From Thermoleophilaceae bacterium (GTDB lineage Bacteria; Actinomycetota; Thermoleophilia; Solirubrobacterales; Thermoleophilaceae): a stretch of DNA of 13,020 bases. A model generated the notes under the pieces. That model did no database searches and was not told the origin of the DNA. It saw nothing but the letters and a program-made list of their open reading frames with translations. The translations under genes were made by a program, and so were the position numbers. Within the stretch, counting starts at the first letter, position 1. Every line of letters begins with the position of its first letter. Where the stretch lies: NCBI GenBank assembly GCA_013813135.1, contig JACCSF010000204.1, positions 1 to 13,020 on the forward strand. The letters run 5' to 3'. Shown piece after piece: positions 6,929 through 13,004 of the stretch.

Positions 6929-7402
6929 TCAACTAACGGAAAAGAGCCGCCATTCGCCCGGAACTCCCCGTAGTTCGTGCGATCCCCGCTCCTGGAAGTC
7001 GATTCCGGAGCCGACGACGAGGTCCTTCACCGTGCTGGACACCAGCACCTCGCTGGGCTCGGCGCGGTCCAGCACTCTTGCGGCGATGTGCACCGCCATC
7101 CCGCCCAGGTCGCCGTCCATCACCTCGAGCTCCCCGGTATGCAGGCCGGCGCGCACCTGCAGGCCGATCGACGCGACGGAGCCGGCAACGTCGGCGGCGC
7201 AGCGAATCGCCCGCGCGGGTCCGTCGAACGTGGCCAGGAAGCCGTCACCCGTGCGCTTGACCTCGCGGCCGCGGTGGCGGTCGAGCGCACGCCGGAACAG
7301 CGCGTCGTGGCGCTCGAGCATGAAGCGCCAGCTGCGGTCGCCCATCTGCGCGGCGTGCTGCGTCGAGCCGCAGATGTCCGTGAACAGCACCGTCGCGAGC
7401 AT
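6929..7402 (-). CDS. Class III adenylate/guanylate cyclase domain (C-terminal half of a frame-shifted fusion)
   Basis: From the in-frame ATG at 7402 this reads 157 aa: LATVLFTDICGST with metal-binding Asp9, VKRTGDGFLATFD with the second Asp53, GLQVRAGLHTGE (80-91), GGMAVHIAARV (100-110) and a closing ELRGVPGEWRLFSV. These are the standard blocks of bacterial class III nucleotidyl cyclases making cAMP or cGMP. In relatives this domain follows an alpha/beta-hydrolase domain through a 'RHEREPDR' linker, and that linker is readable just upstream in this same frame. The ATG has no Shine-Dalgarno, so independent translation is doubtful. I read it as the C-terminal half of one protein whose first half is 7432-8292 in another frame. 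It ends 39 bp before the spoIID start codon and may share its transcript. Confidence 0.75.
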   Translation of the reverse strand: MLATVLFTDICGSTQHAAQMGDRSWRFMLERHDALFRRALDRHRGREVKRTGDGFLATFDGPARAIRCAADVAGSVASIGLQVRAGLHTGELEVMDGDLGGMAVHIAARVLDRAEPSEVLVSSTVKDLVVGSGIDFQERGSHELRGVPGEWRLFSVS

Positions 7403-7423
7403 CCGGTCCGGCTCGCGCTCGTG

Positions 7424-7434
7424 ACGCTCGCGGT
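7424..7434 (-). other. Frame change between hydrolase and cyclase halves
   Basis: Reading the minus strand, the hydrolase frame is family-like down to EEIEEFLT (Thr codon 7432-7434). The cyclase frame becomes family-like from RHEREPDRM (Arg codon 7424-7426). Joining them needs one extra base, or a -1 shift, in this interval. There is no in-frame stop: the hydrolase frame runs on as nonsense to 7120. I see no homopolymer or heptameric slippery site that would argue for programmed frameshifting, so a one-base deletion or a sequencing/assembly error is more likely. Confidence 0.75.
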
Positions 7435-8292
7435 GAGGAACTCCTCGATCTCCCCCAGAAGGGCGTCGCTGTCTCCGATCGAGAACATGTTGTCGCCTCC
7501 CTCGAGCTCGACGAGCTTCGCGCCGGGGATGCGCTCCGCCATGAAGCGCGAGTGCTCGATGTTGATGAAGCTGTCGTCGCGGCGGTGGAGCACCAGGGTC
7601 GGCACGCGGATCGAGGGCAGCACGTCGCGCACGTCGAACCTGCCGATCAGGTCGAAGATGCGCTTGATCGTGGAAGGGCTCGCCGCGAGGCGCTCCAGGC
7701 GCCCGGCCCATTCCATGAACTCCGGGTGGGCCATCAGGCTCGGCGCGACGCTGCCGGCCACCCAGCCCTCGCCCCAGTGGTCCACCAGCTGGTCCATGCG
7801 GGCGTCGCGCTCTTCGGCGTCCCAGGCCCACTCGTAGCCCGGCGCCCAGGTGGCGCGCGCGAACGTGGCGTAGAGGACCAGCGCGCTGACCCGGTCGGGG
7901 TGAGTGGCCGCGAACAGCACCGCCATCGGCCCGCCCTCGAGCGTGCCGGCGATTGCCGCCCGCTCGCAGCCCGCGGCGTCCATAACCGCTATCACGTCGT
8001 CCATCTGCTCCTCGAGCGTCGGGGCGCCCGAGAGCGGGTCCGACAGCCCGGAGCCGCGCCGGTCGAAGCTGATCACCCGCGCGAACCCGGTCAGGCGGTC
8101 CATCACCGCCGTCAGCGACGCCTCCGACCAGAGGTACTCGACCTGGGATATCCAGGGCGGGATCCAGACGAGGTCGATTCGATCCCGAGCGCGGCCGGCC
8201 GAGCCGGCCGCTTCCGGCAGGGGGGCGTCGCCCTCGACGATGTATGCGATGTTGAGGTCGCCGCTCTTGGCGTAGCGAGCCACCAGGGCCAC
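7432..8292 (-). CDS. Alpha/beta-hydrolase-fold half of a hydrolase-cyclase fusion; catalytic Ser and His missing
   Basis: About 287 codons from the GTG at 8292 to the frame change. It starts VALVARYAKSGDLNIAYIVEGD, the usual opening of this group, then SFDRRGSGLSDP (oxyanion and cap region) and IRVPTLVLHRRDD with the conserved Asp. The nucleophile elbow, normally GxSxGG, reads GTLEGGPMA: the Ser position is Leu (codon 7939-7941). The usual 'GxDH' His block reads GGDNMFSIGD, so the His appears to be Asn. Two of three triad residues are therefore absent, suggesting a ligand-sensing pseudo-hydrolase controlling the attached cyclase. A GTG at 8283 is an alternative start. The 8292 start is favoured by a TAAGTT hexamer exactly 7 bases upstream, as expected for a leaderless mRNA. 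Beyond 7432 this frame continues without family likeness to a stop at 7120. Confidence 0.75.
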
Positions 8293-8299
8293 ACCATTG

Positions 8300-8322
8300 A
8301 ACTTACCGGTCGTGGGTATCGT
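8300..8322. promoter_or_regulatory. Compact divergent promoter region between cyclase and ThDP-enzyme genes
   Basis: Only 39 bp separate the two start codons. On the minus strand TAAGTT (8300-8305) fits TANNNT and ends 7 bp before the GTG at 8292. On the plus strand TATCGT (8317-8322) also fits TANNNT and ends 9 bp before the ATG at 8332. Neither gene has a Shine-Dalgarno. This suits leaderless or nearly leaderless transcripts, common in actinobacteria. A TTGAAC at 8297-8302 is only 14 bp from TATCGT, too close for a good -35. Confidence 0.35.
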
Positions 8323-8331
8323 CCTTGGGCC

Positions 8332-9975
8332 ATGGCCAAGCGCAAGGCATCGGACCTCTTCGTCGAGTGCCTCGAAGCCGAGCGGGTCAAGCACGTGTTC
8401 GGGATCCCCGGCGAGGAGACGCTCGACCTGAACGAGTCGCTCTCGAACTCGTCGATCGAGTTCATCCCTGTGCGCCACGAGCAGGGCGGCGCCTACATGG
8501 CCGACGTGTACGGGCGCCTGACCGGGCACGCCGGCGTCTGCCTCGGCACGCTCGGCCCTGGCGCGCTCAACCTGGTCACAGCGGTGGCGGACGCCTTCCT
8601 CGACCGGGCTCCGCTGGTGGCCCTCACCGGCCAGGGCGACCTCGAGCGCATGCACAAGGAGTCGCACCAGTACATCGACCTGCTGCGCGTGATGCGCCCG
8701 ATCACCAAGTGGAACGCGCGCCTGACCGACGCGGCCATCATCCCCGAGGTCGTGCGCAAGGCCTTCAAGCTCGCCGAGGGCGAGAAGCCCGGCGCCACGC
8801 ACATCGAGCTGCCCGAGGACGTCATGGTCGAGGAGATCGACGCCCAGCCCCTGCCGCGCAGCCGCCCGGTCCGCATCGAGCCGGCCGCGCGCGAGCTGCT
8901 CCGTGCGGCGGACCTGGTCCGCGCCGCGATCACCCCGGTCGTCCTGGCCGGCAACGGAGTCGTCCGCGCGAAGGGTGCGCCGGCGCTGCGGGAGTTCGTG
9001 CGCGCCACCGGCATCCCGGTCGCCGAGACGTTCATGGGCAAGGGCCTGATCCCGCCGGACAACTCGAAGTGGCTCGGCTCCGTTGGCCTGCAGTCCGGGG
9101 ACTACAACATGGCCGGCTTCGACGAGGCCGACCTGGTGCTGGCGATCGGCTACGACCTGGTCGAGCACTCGCCCGAGCACTGGAACCCGCGCCGCGACAA
9201 GAAGATCATCTGCATCGACTCGGTGCCGGCCGAGATCGACGAGTACTTCATCCCCGAGGTCGAGCTGATCGGCGACATCTACCACGTGCTCACGCGGCTC
9301 GGCGAGGAGTGCCGCCACGTGCCCCACCAAGGCGGGTCCACGCGCCTGCGCGAGGTGGTGCTGGGCCGCTTCGAGCAGGCCAAGGACGACGACTCCTTTC
9401 CGGTCCAGCCGCCGCGCGCGCTGTATGAGATCCGCAAGGCGCTGGGGCGCGAGGACATCCTGATCTCCGACGTCGGGCTCCACAAGCTCTGGATCGGGCG
9501 CATGTTCCCGGCCTACGAGCCCAACACCGTGCTGATCGCGAACGGGCTCGCCGGGATGGGCTTCGCGGTGCCGGCGGCGGTCGGCGCCAAGCTCGTGCAT
9601 CCCGACCGCAAGGTGGTCACGGTGAACGGCGACGGCGGCTTCCTCATGAACGCCCAGGAGCTCGAGACCGCCGTCCGCCTGAAGACGCCGTTCGTGAACG
9701 TGATCTGGGAGAACGGGCAGTACGGCTCGATCGTCTGGAAGCAGGACAAGAAGTTCGGCAGGCACTTCGGCACCGACTTCACCAACCCGGACTTCGTGCG
9801 GCTGGCGGAGGGTTTCGGGATGCCGGCCTGGCGCTGCGACTCCGCCGACGAGTTCGGCGAGCGGCTGCGCCACGCGCTCGAGCTCGACGTGCCGTCGCTG
9901 ATCGTGCTCCCGATCGACTACTCCATCGACGTAGCCATCTCTGAGGAACTCGGAACGGAGACCGTTGCAACATGA
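8332..9975 (+). CDS. ThDP-dependent decarboxylase, acetolactate synthase-like; probable 2-oxoglutarate decarboxylase
   Basis: A 547-aa, three-domain thiamine-diphosphate enzyme. The N-terminal PYR domain has FGIPGEET (23-30) and RHEQGGAYMAD with catalytic Glu50. The middle domain is seen at VVLAGNGVVRAKG (203-215). The PP domain has LIANGLAGMGFAVPAAVGAK (401-420) and the metal/ThDP motif starting GDGGFLMN (433-440) and closing near WENGQYGS (459-466). It would be called acetolactate synthase large subunit by similarity. However, no ilvN or ilvC is adjacent, and it is coupled by ATGA to a succinate-semialdehyde dehydrogenase. The same gene pair in Synechococcus sp. PCC 7002 encodes 2-oxoglutarate decarboxylase plus SSADH, which close the TCA cycle without 2-oxoglutarate dehydrogenase. 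I infer 2-oxoglutarate to succinic semialdehyde plus CO2 here; acetolactate synthesis remains possible. No Shine-Dalgarno precedes the ATG. Confidence 0.88.
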   Translation: MAKRKASDLFVECLEAERVKHVFGIPGEETLDLNESLSNSSIEFIPVRHEQGGAYMADVYGRLTGHAGVCLGTLGPGALNLVTAVADAFLDRAPLVALTGQGDLERMHKESHQYIDLLRVMRPITKWNARLTDAAIIPEVVRKAFKLAEGEKPGATHIELPEDVMVEEIDAQPLPRSRPVRIEPAARELLRAADLVRAAITPVVLAGNGVVRAKGAPALREFVRATGIPVAETFMGKGLIPPDNSKWLGSVGLQSGDYNMAGFDEADLVLAIGYDLVEHSPEHWNPRRDKKIICIDSVPAEIDEYFIPEVELIGDIYHVLTRLGEECRHVPHQGGSTRLREVVLGRFEQAKDDDSFPVQPPRALYEIRKALGREDILISDVGLHKLWIGRMFPAYEPNTVLIANGLAGMGFAVPAAVGAKLVHPDRKVVTVNGDGGFLMNAQELETAVRLKTPFVNVIWENGQYGSIVWKQDKKFGRHFGTDFTNPDFVRLAEGFGMPAWRCDSADEFGERLRHALELDVPSLIVLPIDYSIDVAISEELGTETVAT

Positions 9976-11438
9976 GCATCGCCGCTGAGGAACACACAGT
10001 CGTGGACAAGGTTCAGAAGAAGCTCTACATCGGAGGCGAGTGGCGCGACGCGTCTGGCGGCGGGACCCTGGAGGTGATCGACCCGGCCACCGAGGAGCCG
10101 CTCTGCGAGGTCGCCGACGCGACCCCCGAGGACGCCAAAGCCGCCCTTGACGCGGCGGTGTCCATGCAGGCCGAGTGGGCCGCCACGCCGGCCAACGACC
10201 GCGCGGGCATCCTCTGGAAGGCCTTCGAGTTGATCGTCGAGCGGGCCGACGAGCTGGCCGTCCTGATGACCCTCGAGATGGGCAAGCCGGTCAGCGAGTC
10301 GAAGGCGGAGATCATCTACGCCGCGGACTTCTTCCGCTGGTTCTCGGGCGAGGCGCTGCGCACGGACGGCAGCTACAAGCAGTTCGCGAACGGCACCAGC
10401 CGCGTGCTGGTGATGAAGCAGCCGGTCGGCCCGAGCCTGATGATCACCCCCTGGAACTTCCCGCTCGCGATGGGCACGCGCAAGCTCGGTCCGGCGCTTG
10501 CCGCGGGCTGCACGAGCGTGGTCAAGCCGGCCTCGCAGACGCCGCTGTCGATGCTCGCGCTGGGCCAGATCCTCGAGGAGGTCGGACTGCCGGGCGGCGT
10601 CGTGAACATCTTCACGACCTCGTCGTCGGGCGGGACGACGGGCCCGCTGATCGAGGACCCGCGCCTGCGCAAGCTCTCCTTCACCGGCTCGACCGAGGTC
10701 GGCCGCAACCTGATCGAGGCGTCCGCCAAGAACGTGCTGAAGGTGTCGATGGAGCTGGGCGGTAACGCGCCCTTCCTCGTGTTCGAGGACGCCGACCTCG
10801 ACGAGGCGGTCGAGGGCGCGCTGCTGGCCAAGATGCGCAACATCGGCGAGGCCTGCACCGCGGCCAACCGTTTCCACGTGGCCGAGCCGATCCGCGAGGA
10901 GTTCGCGCGCCGCCTGGCGGAGAAGATGGCGAGCCTGAAGATCGGACGTGGGACAGAGGACGACGTCAAGGTGGGGCCGCTGATCGACCAGCCGTCGCGC
11001 GAGAAGGTGGCCGAGCTGGTGGAGGATGCGCTCGAGCGGGGCGCCAAGCGGGTGATCGGCGGCGAGCTGCCGGACGGCCGCGGCTACTTCTACCCGCCCA
11101 CGGTGCTCGATGAGGTGCCCCCGGAGGCCCGGGTCTTCCACGAGGAGATCTTCGGCCCGGTGGCGCCGGTCGGGACGTTCGCCTCTGAGGAGGAGGCGAT
11201 CGCCAGGGCCAACGACACCGAGTACGGGCTGGTCGCCTACGTGTTCACCCGCGACATCAAGCGGGCGATCCGAGTCTGCGAGGGACTGGAGACCGGGATG
11301 GTCGGGCTCAACCAGGGCATGGTCTCCAATGCCGGGGCGCCGTTCGGAGGGGTCAAGCAGTCCGGCATCGGGCGCGAGGGCGGCCACGAGGGGCTCGAGG
11401 AGTTCCTCGAGACGAAGTACGTGGCTGTCAACCTCTAG
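9972..11438 (+). CDS. gabD: NAD(P)-dependent succinate-semialdehyde dehydrogenase family
   Basis: A 488-aa aldehyde dehydrogenase of full length. Blocks in order: MITPWNFPLAMG with Asn162, VKPASQTP (184-191), FTGSTEVGR (237-245, dinucleotide binding), MELGGNAPF with general base Glu261, NIGEACTAANRF with catalytic Cys295, EEIFGPVAP (391-399) and GAPFGGVKQSGIGREGG (455-471). The EACTAANR form of the active-site loop is typical of actinobacterial GabD-like enzymes. The reaction would be succinic semialdehyde to succinate with NAD(P)+ reduction. The ATG overlaps the stop of the upstream ThDP enzyme (ATGA), and GGAG lies at 9957-9960, so the pair is a coupled operon. Together they could convert 2-oxoglutarate to succinate. 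A role in GABA breakdown is possible, but no GABA transaminase is nearby. Substrate is predicted from family and context. Confidence 0.9.
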   Translation: MSIAAEEHTVVDKVQKKLYIGGEWRDASGGGTLEVIDPATEEPLCEVADATPEDAKAALDAAVSMQAEWAATPANDRAGILWKAFELIVERADELAVLMTLEMGKPVSESKAEIIYAADFFRWFSGEALRTDGSYKQFANGTSRVLVMKQPVGPSLMITPWNFPLAMGTRKLGPALAAGCTSVVKPASQTPLSMLALGQILEEVGLPGGVVNIFTTSSSGGTTGPLIEDPRLRKLSFTGSTEVGRNLIEASAKNVLKVSMELGGNAPFLVFEDADLDEAVEGALLAKMRNIGEACTAANRFHVAEPIREEFARRLAEKMASLKIGRGTEDDVKVGPLIDQPSREKVAELVEDALERGAKRVIGGELPDGRGYFYPPTVLDEVPPEARVFHEEIFGPVAPVGTFASEEEAIARANDTEYGLVAYVFTRDIKRAIRVCEGLETGMVGLNQGMVSNAGAPFGGVKQSGIGREGGHEGLEEFLETKYVAVNL

Positions 11439-11472
11439 CCGGGTTAGGCCGTAAGGGTTGCGGAACCGAACA

Positions 11473-11505
11473 CCCCGCCGGCCGCCGCGTGCAACCGCTG
11501 CGGGG
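11473..11505 (+). terminator. Possible terminator hairpin after the SSADH gene
   Basis: CCCCGC (11473-11478) pairs with GCGGGG (11500-11505) around a 21-nt loop, 35 bp after the SSADH stop. GGTTGC (11456-11461) can alternatively pair with GCAACC (11491-11496). No T-run follows, so this is supported only by position and stem strength. Confidence 0.25.
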
Positions 11506-11645
11506 GGAGGGTGACAGGTGGTCCTTCTCGTCCGTCTCGGGGAGCGAATGGTTTCCTTGAGAAGACGCGGTTGCGCTCCCGCTTTAGGCGGAACCAGAAG
11601 CGACTCAGCCATGGGACCCACAATCCAATGCACCCAGTCAGTCGC

Positions 11646-11667
11646 GTCTTCACGCGGTCTTCAAGCG
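11646..11667. repeat. Two tandem 11-bp repeats, GTCTTCAMGCG
   Basis: GTCTTCACGCG (11646-11656) is followed directly by GTCTTCAAGCG (11657-11667), one mismatch. The period is close to one helical turn, so the two copies would present the same face to a regulator. It lies about 195 bp before the SDR start. Two copies could also be chance. Confidence 0.4.
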
Positions 11668-11755
11668 TCTCCCGATCGTCGGAAGGCCCGGCGCGCGACA
11701 TGGCTTGCCCGACCGTAGCGCTGTCGCCAGGCCTGTGCCCACGGGCCGGACGCCT

Positions 11756-11779
11756 GCTTCTCGCGCGAAAAGGAGAAGC
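11756..11779. repeat. 7-bp hairpin upstream of the SDR gene
   Basis: GCTTCTC (11756-11762) and GAGAAGC (11773-11779) are a perfect inverted repeat with a 10-nt loop, extendable by one T-G wobble pair. It is 82 bp before the SDR ATG. It could be an operator, an attenuator or part of a small RNA; there is no T-run after it. Confidence 0.35.
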
Positions 11780-11861
11780 GTGAGGGCGAGGTCGTCGTCC
11801 GTTCTGGGGTTAGAGATCGAGGTCAGGAGGCGGGACCCTCGGCTTTAGGGATGATTGCAAG

Positions 11862-12791
11862 ATGACCGCCAAGTGGAGCGCCGACCAGATCGCTGACGAG
11901 ACCGGCAGGACCTCTGTCGTGACCGGAGCCAACAGCGGCCTCGGGCTCGTGACCGCGCGCGAGCTCGCGCGCGCGGGAGCGAGCGTGGTACTGGCGTGCC
12001 GCAACGTTCAGAAGGGCGAGGCGGCGGCGGCCGAGATCGGCGCCGCGGTTCCCGGGGCGCGGCTGCAGGTGTCCGAGCTCGACTTGAGCAGCCTGGCGTC
12101 AGTGCGCCGGTTCGCCGGGGCGCTGGAGGTCGGCGAGCTCAACGTGCTGATCAACAACGCCGGGATCATGATGCCCCCGCAGCAGCAGACCGCCGACGGC
12201 TTCGAGCTCCAGTTCGGGACCAACCACCTCGGCCATTTCGCTCTGACGGGGCTGCTGCTCGAGCGGCTCGGGAGGGCCGAGGCCGCGCGCGTGGTCACGC
12301 TCTCGAGCCTCGAGCACAAGTCTGGCCACGTCCGCTTCGACGACCTCCAACTCGTGCACGGCTACGCCCCGCGCAAGGCCTACCAGCAGTCGAAGCTCGC
12401 GAACGCTGTCTTCGGCTTGGAGCTGGATCGCCGCCTGCGCGCGGCCGGCTCGCCTGTCCTTAGCGTGCTCGCACACCCAGGCTACTCCGACACGAACCTC
12501 CAGAGCACCGGCCCGACGGGACTCATGAAGGCCTTCCTGGCGGTCGGGAACCGGGTGCTCGCGCAGAACGCCGAGCAGGGCGCGCTACCGACGCTCTACG
12601 CGGCGACGGCAGCTGACGTCCGGGGCGGCGACTACTACGGCCCGGACGGGTTCCAGGAGATGCGCGGGCGCCCGACGAAGGTGAAGGTGATCGCGGAGGG
12701 CAGGGATCCTGCTGTGGGACGCAGGCTGTGGGAGGTGTCGGAGGAGCTGACAGGGGTCGAGTACGGGTTGCCCAGCGCGGGCGTCTCGTAG
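11862..12791 (+). CDS. Short-chain dehydrogenase/reductase (retinol dehydrogenase / WW-oxidoreductase-like)
   Basis: A 309-aa classical SDR. The Rossmann motif TGANSGLG is at 21-28, ACRN (45-48) follows beta-2, LDLSSLASVR (73-82) and NNAGIM (98-103) are as in the family, and the catalytic residues are Ser148/149 (TLSSLEHKSG), Tyr174 and Lys178 (YQQSK). Asn121 (FGTNHLGHF) completes the usual tetrad. The ACRN after beta-2 suggests NADP(H). The extended C-terminus with GGDYYGPDG (255-263) resembles actinobacterial 'oxidoreductase' proteins related to retinol dehydrogenases and protochlorophyllide reductase, which are soluble here (no membrane segment). The substrate cannot be told. The ATG has only a weak AGGG (11847-11850). 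It stands alone, 423 bp after the SSADH gene, and is not clearly part of that operon. Confidence 0.88.
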   Translation: MTAKWSADQIADETGRTSVVTGANSGLGLVTARELARAGASVVLACRNVQKGEAAAAEIGAAVPGARLQVSELDLSSLASVRRFAGALEVGELNVLINNAGIMMPPQQQTADGFELQFGTNHLGHFALTGLLLERLGRAEAARVVTLSSLEHKSGHVRFDDLQLVHGYAPRKAYQQSKLANAVFGLELDRRLRAAGSPVLSVLAHPGYSDTNLQSTGPTGLMKAFLAVGNRVLAQNAEQGALPTLYAATAADVRGGDYYGPDGFQEMRGRPTKVKVIAEGRDPAVGRRLWEVSEELTGVEYGLPSAGVS

Positions 12792-12880
12792 GGCGGGCGG
12801 TCCGCGTAGGAAGCGACATCGCACGCGGCGCACGCACCGTGCCACTCTGCTGCTTTGCGCCGGATGCGATACGACGCGCC

Positions 12881-12892
12881 GCCGTCGACGGC
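12881..12892. repeat. Perfect 12-bp palindrome GCCGTCGACGGC
   Basis: The sequence equals its own reverse complement. Its right end (12889-12892) overlaps the base of the adjacent hairpin, so in RNA or single-stranded DNA the two structures compete. It could be a dimeric-regulator site or chance in GC-rich DNA. Confidence 0.6.
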
Positions 12893-12921
12893 ACGACTGC
12901 TTTGTGGCCGAAGCAGTCGTG
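12892..12921. repeat. Strong hairpin 1 (11-bp perfect stem, 8-nt loop)
   Basis: CACGACTGCTT (12892-12902) pairs perfectly with AAGCAGTCGTG (12911-12921). With a 2-nt bulge (12922-12923) the stem extends by CGG/CCG (12889-12891 / 12924-12926). It lies 100 bp after the SDR stop and lacks a T-run. It may be a terminator or part of a repeated or mobile element. Confidence 0.75.
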
Positions 12922-12956
12922 TGCCGGCCAGCGAGCTGCGCAATCGGTTGGCGCCG

Positions 12957-12991
12957 GAAGCGATCGTCCGCGCGGGCGGGACGATCGCTTC
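12957..12991. repeat. Strong hairpin 2 (13-bp perfect stem, 9-nt loop)
   Basis: GAAGCGATCGTCC (12957-12969) pairs perfectly with GGACGATCGCTTC (12979-12991). Its arms resemble those of hairpin 1: AAGC-GA-TCGT here against AAGC-AG-TCGT there. Two related hairpins 35 bp apart suggest a repeat family or a mobile-element end rather than a simple terminator. Confidence 0.75.
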
Positions 12992-13004
12992 TGCTTCTCG
13001 TCGA

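Larger units (their letters stand above)
11439..11861. other. 423-bp gene-free intergenic region
   Basis: Looks less GC-biased than its surroundings and lacks a convincing protein. It contains a GGTT/AACC mini-hairpin (11456-11467), a G+C hairpin CCCCGC/GCGGGG (11473-11478 / 11500-11505) that could end the upstream operon, an 11-bp tandem duplication (11646-11667) and a GCTTCTC/GAGAAGC hairpin (11756-11779). Short open frames on both strands (11511-11783 +, 11444-11701 -) give low-complexity Arg/Ser-rich products without motifs. It may hold the SDR promoter or a small RNA, but I recognise no known RNA family. Confidence 0.5.

Noticed and set aside
7424..7434. Programmed -1 frameshift joining hydrolase and cyclase
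   Set aside because: No heptameric slippery sequence or clear downstream structure seen, and such fusions normally lie in one frame.
7552..8331. Upstream in-frame extension of the ThDP enzyme
   Set aside because: It is antisense to the hydrolase domain and lacks ThDP-enzyme likeness; MAKRKASDLFVECL at 8332 is the natural start.
8293..9873. Upstream extension of the hydrolase frame antisense to the ThDP-enzyme gene
   Set aside because: The part above 8292 is His/Asp/Arg-rich antisense of a strongly conserved gene; family likeness begins only at the GTG at 8292.
8332..9975. Simple call as biosynthetic acetolactate synthase (ilvB)
   Set aside because: No ilvN/ilvC neighbour and direct coupling to SSADH; kept only as the alternative.
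11511..11783. 90-codon plus-strand and 85-codon minus-strand frames in the gap
   Set aside because: Low complexity, no motif, no Shine-Dalgarno, mutually overlapping; not supportable as genes.
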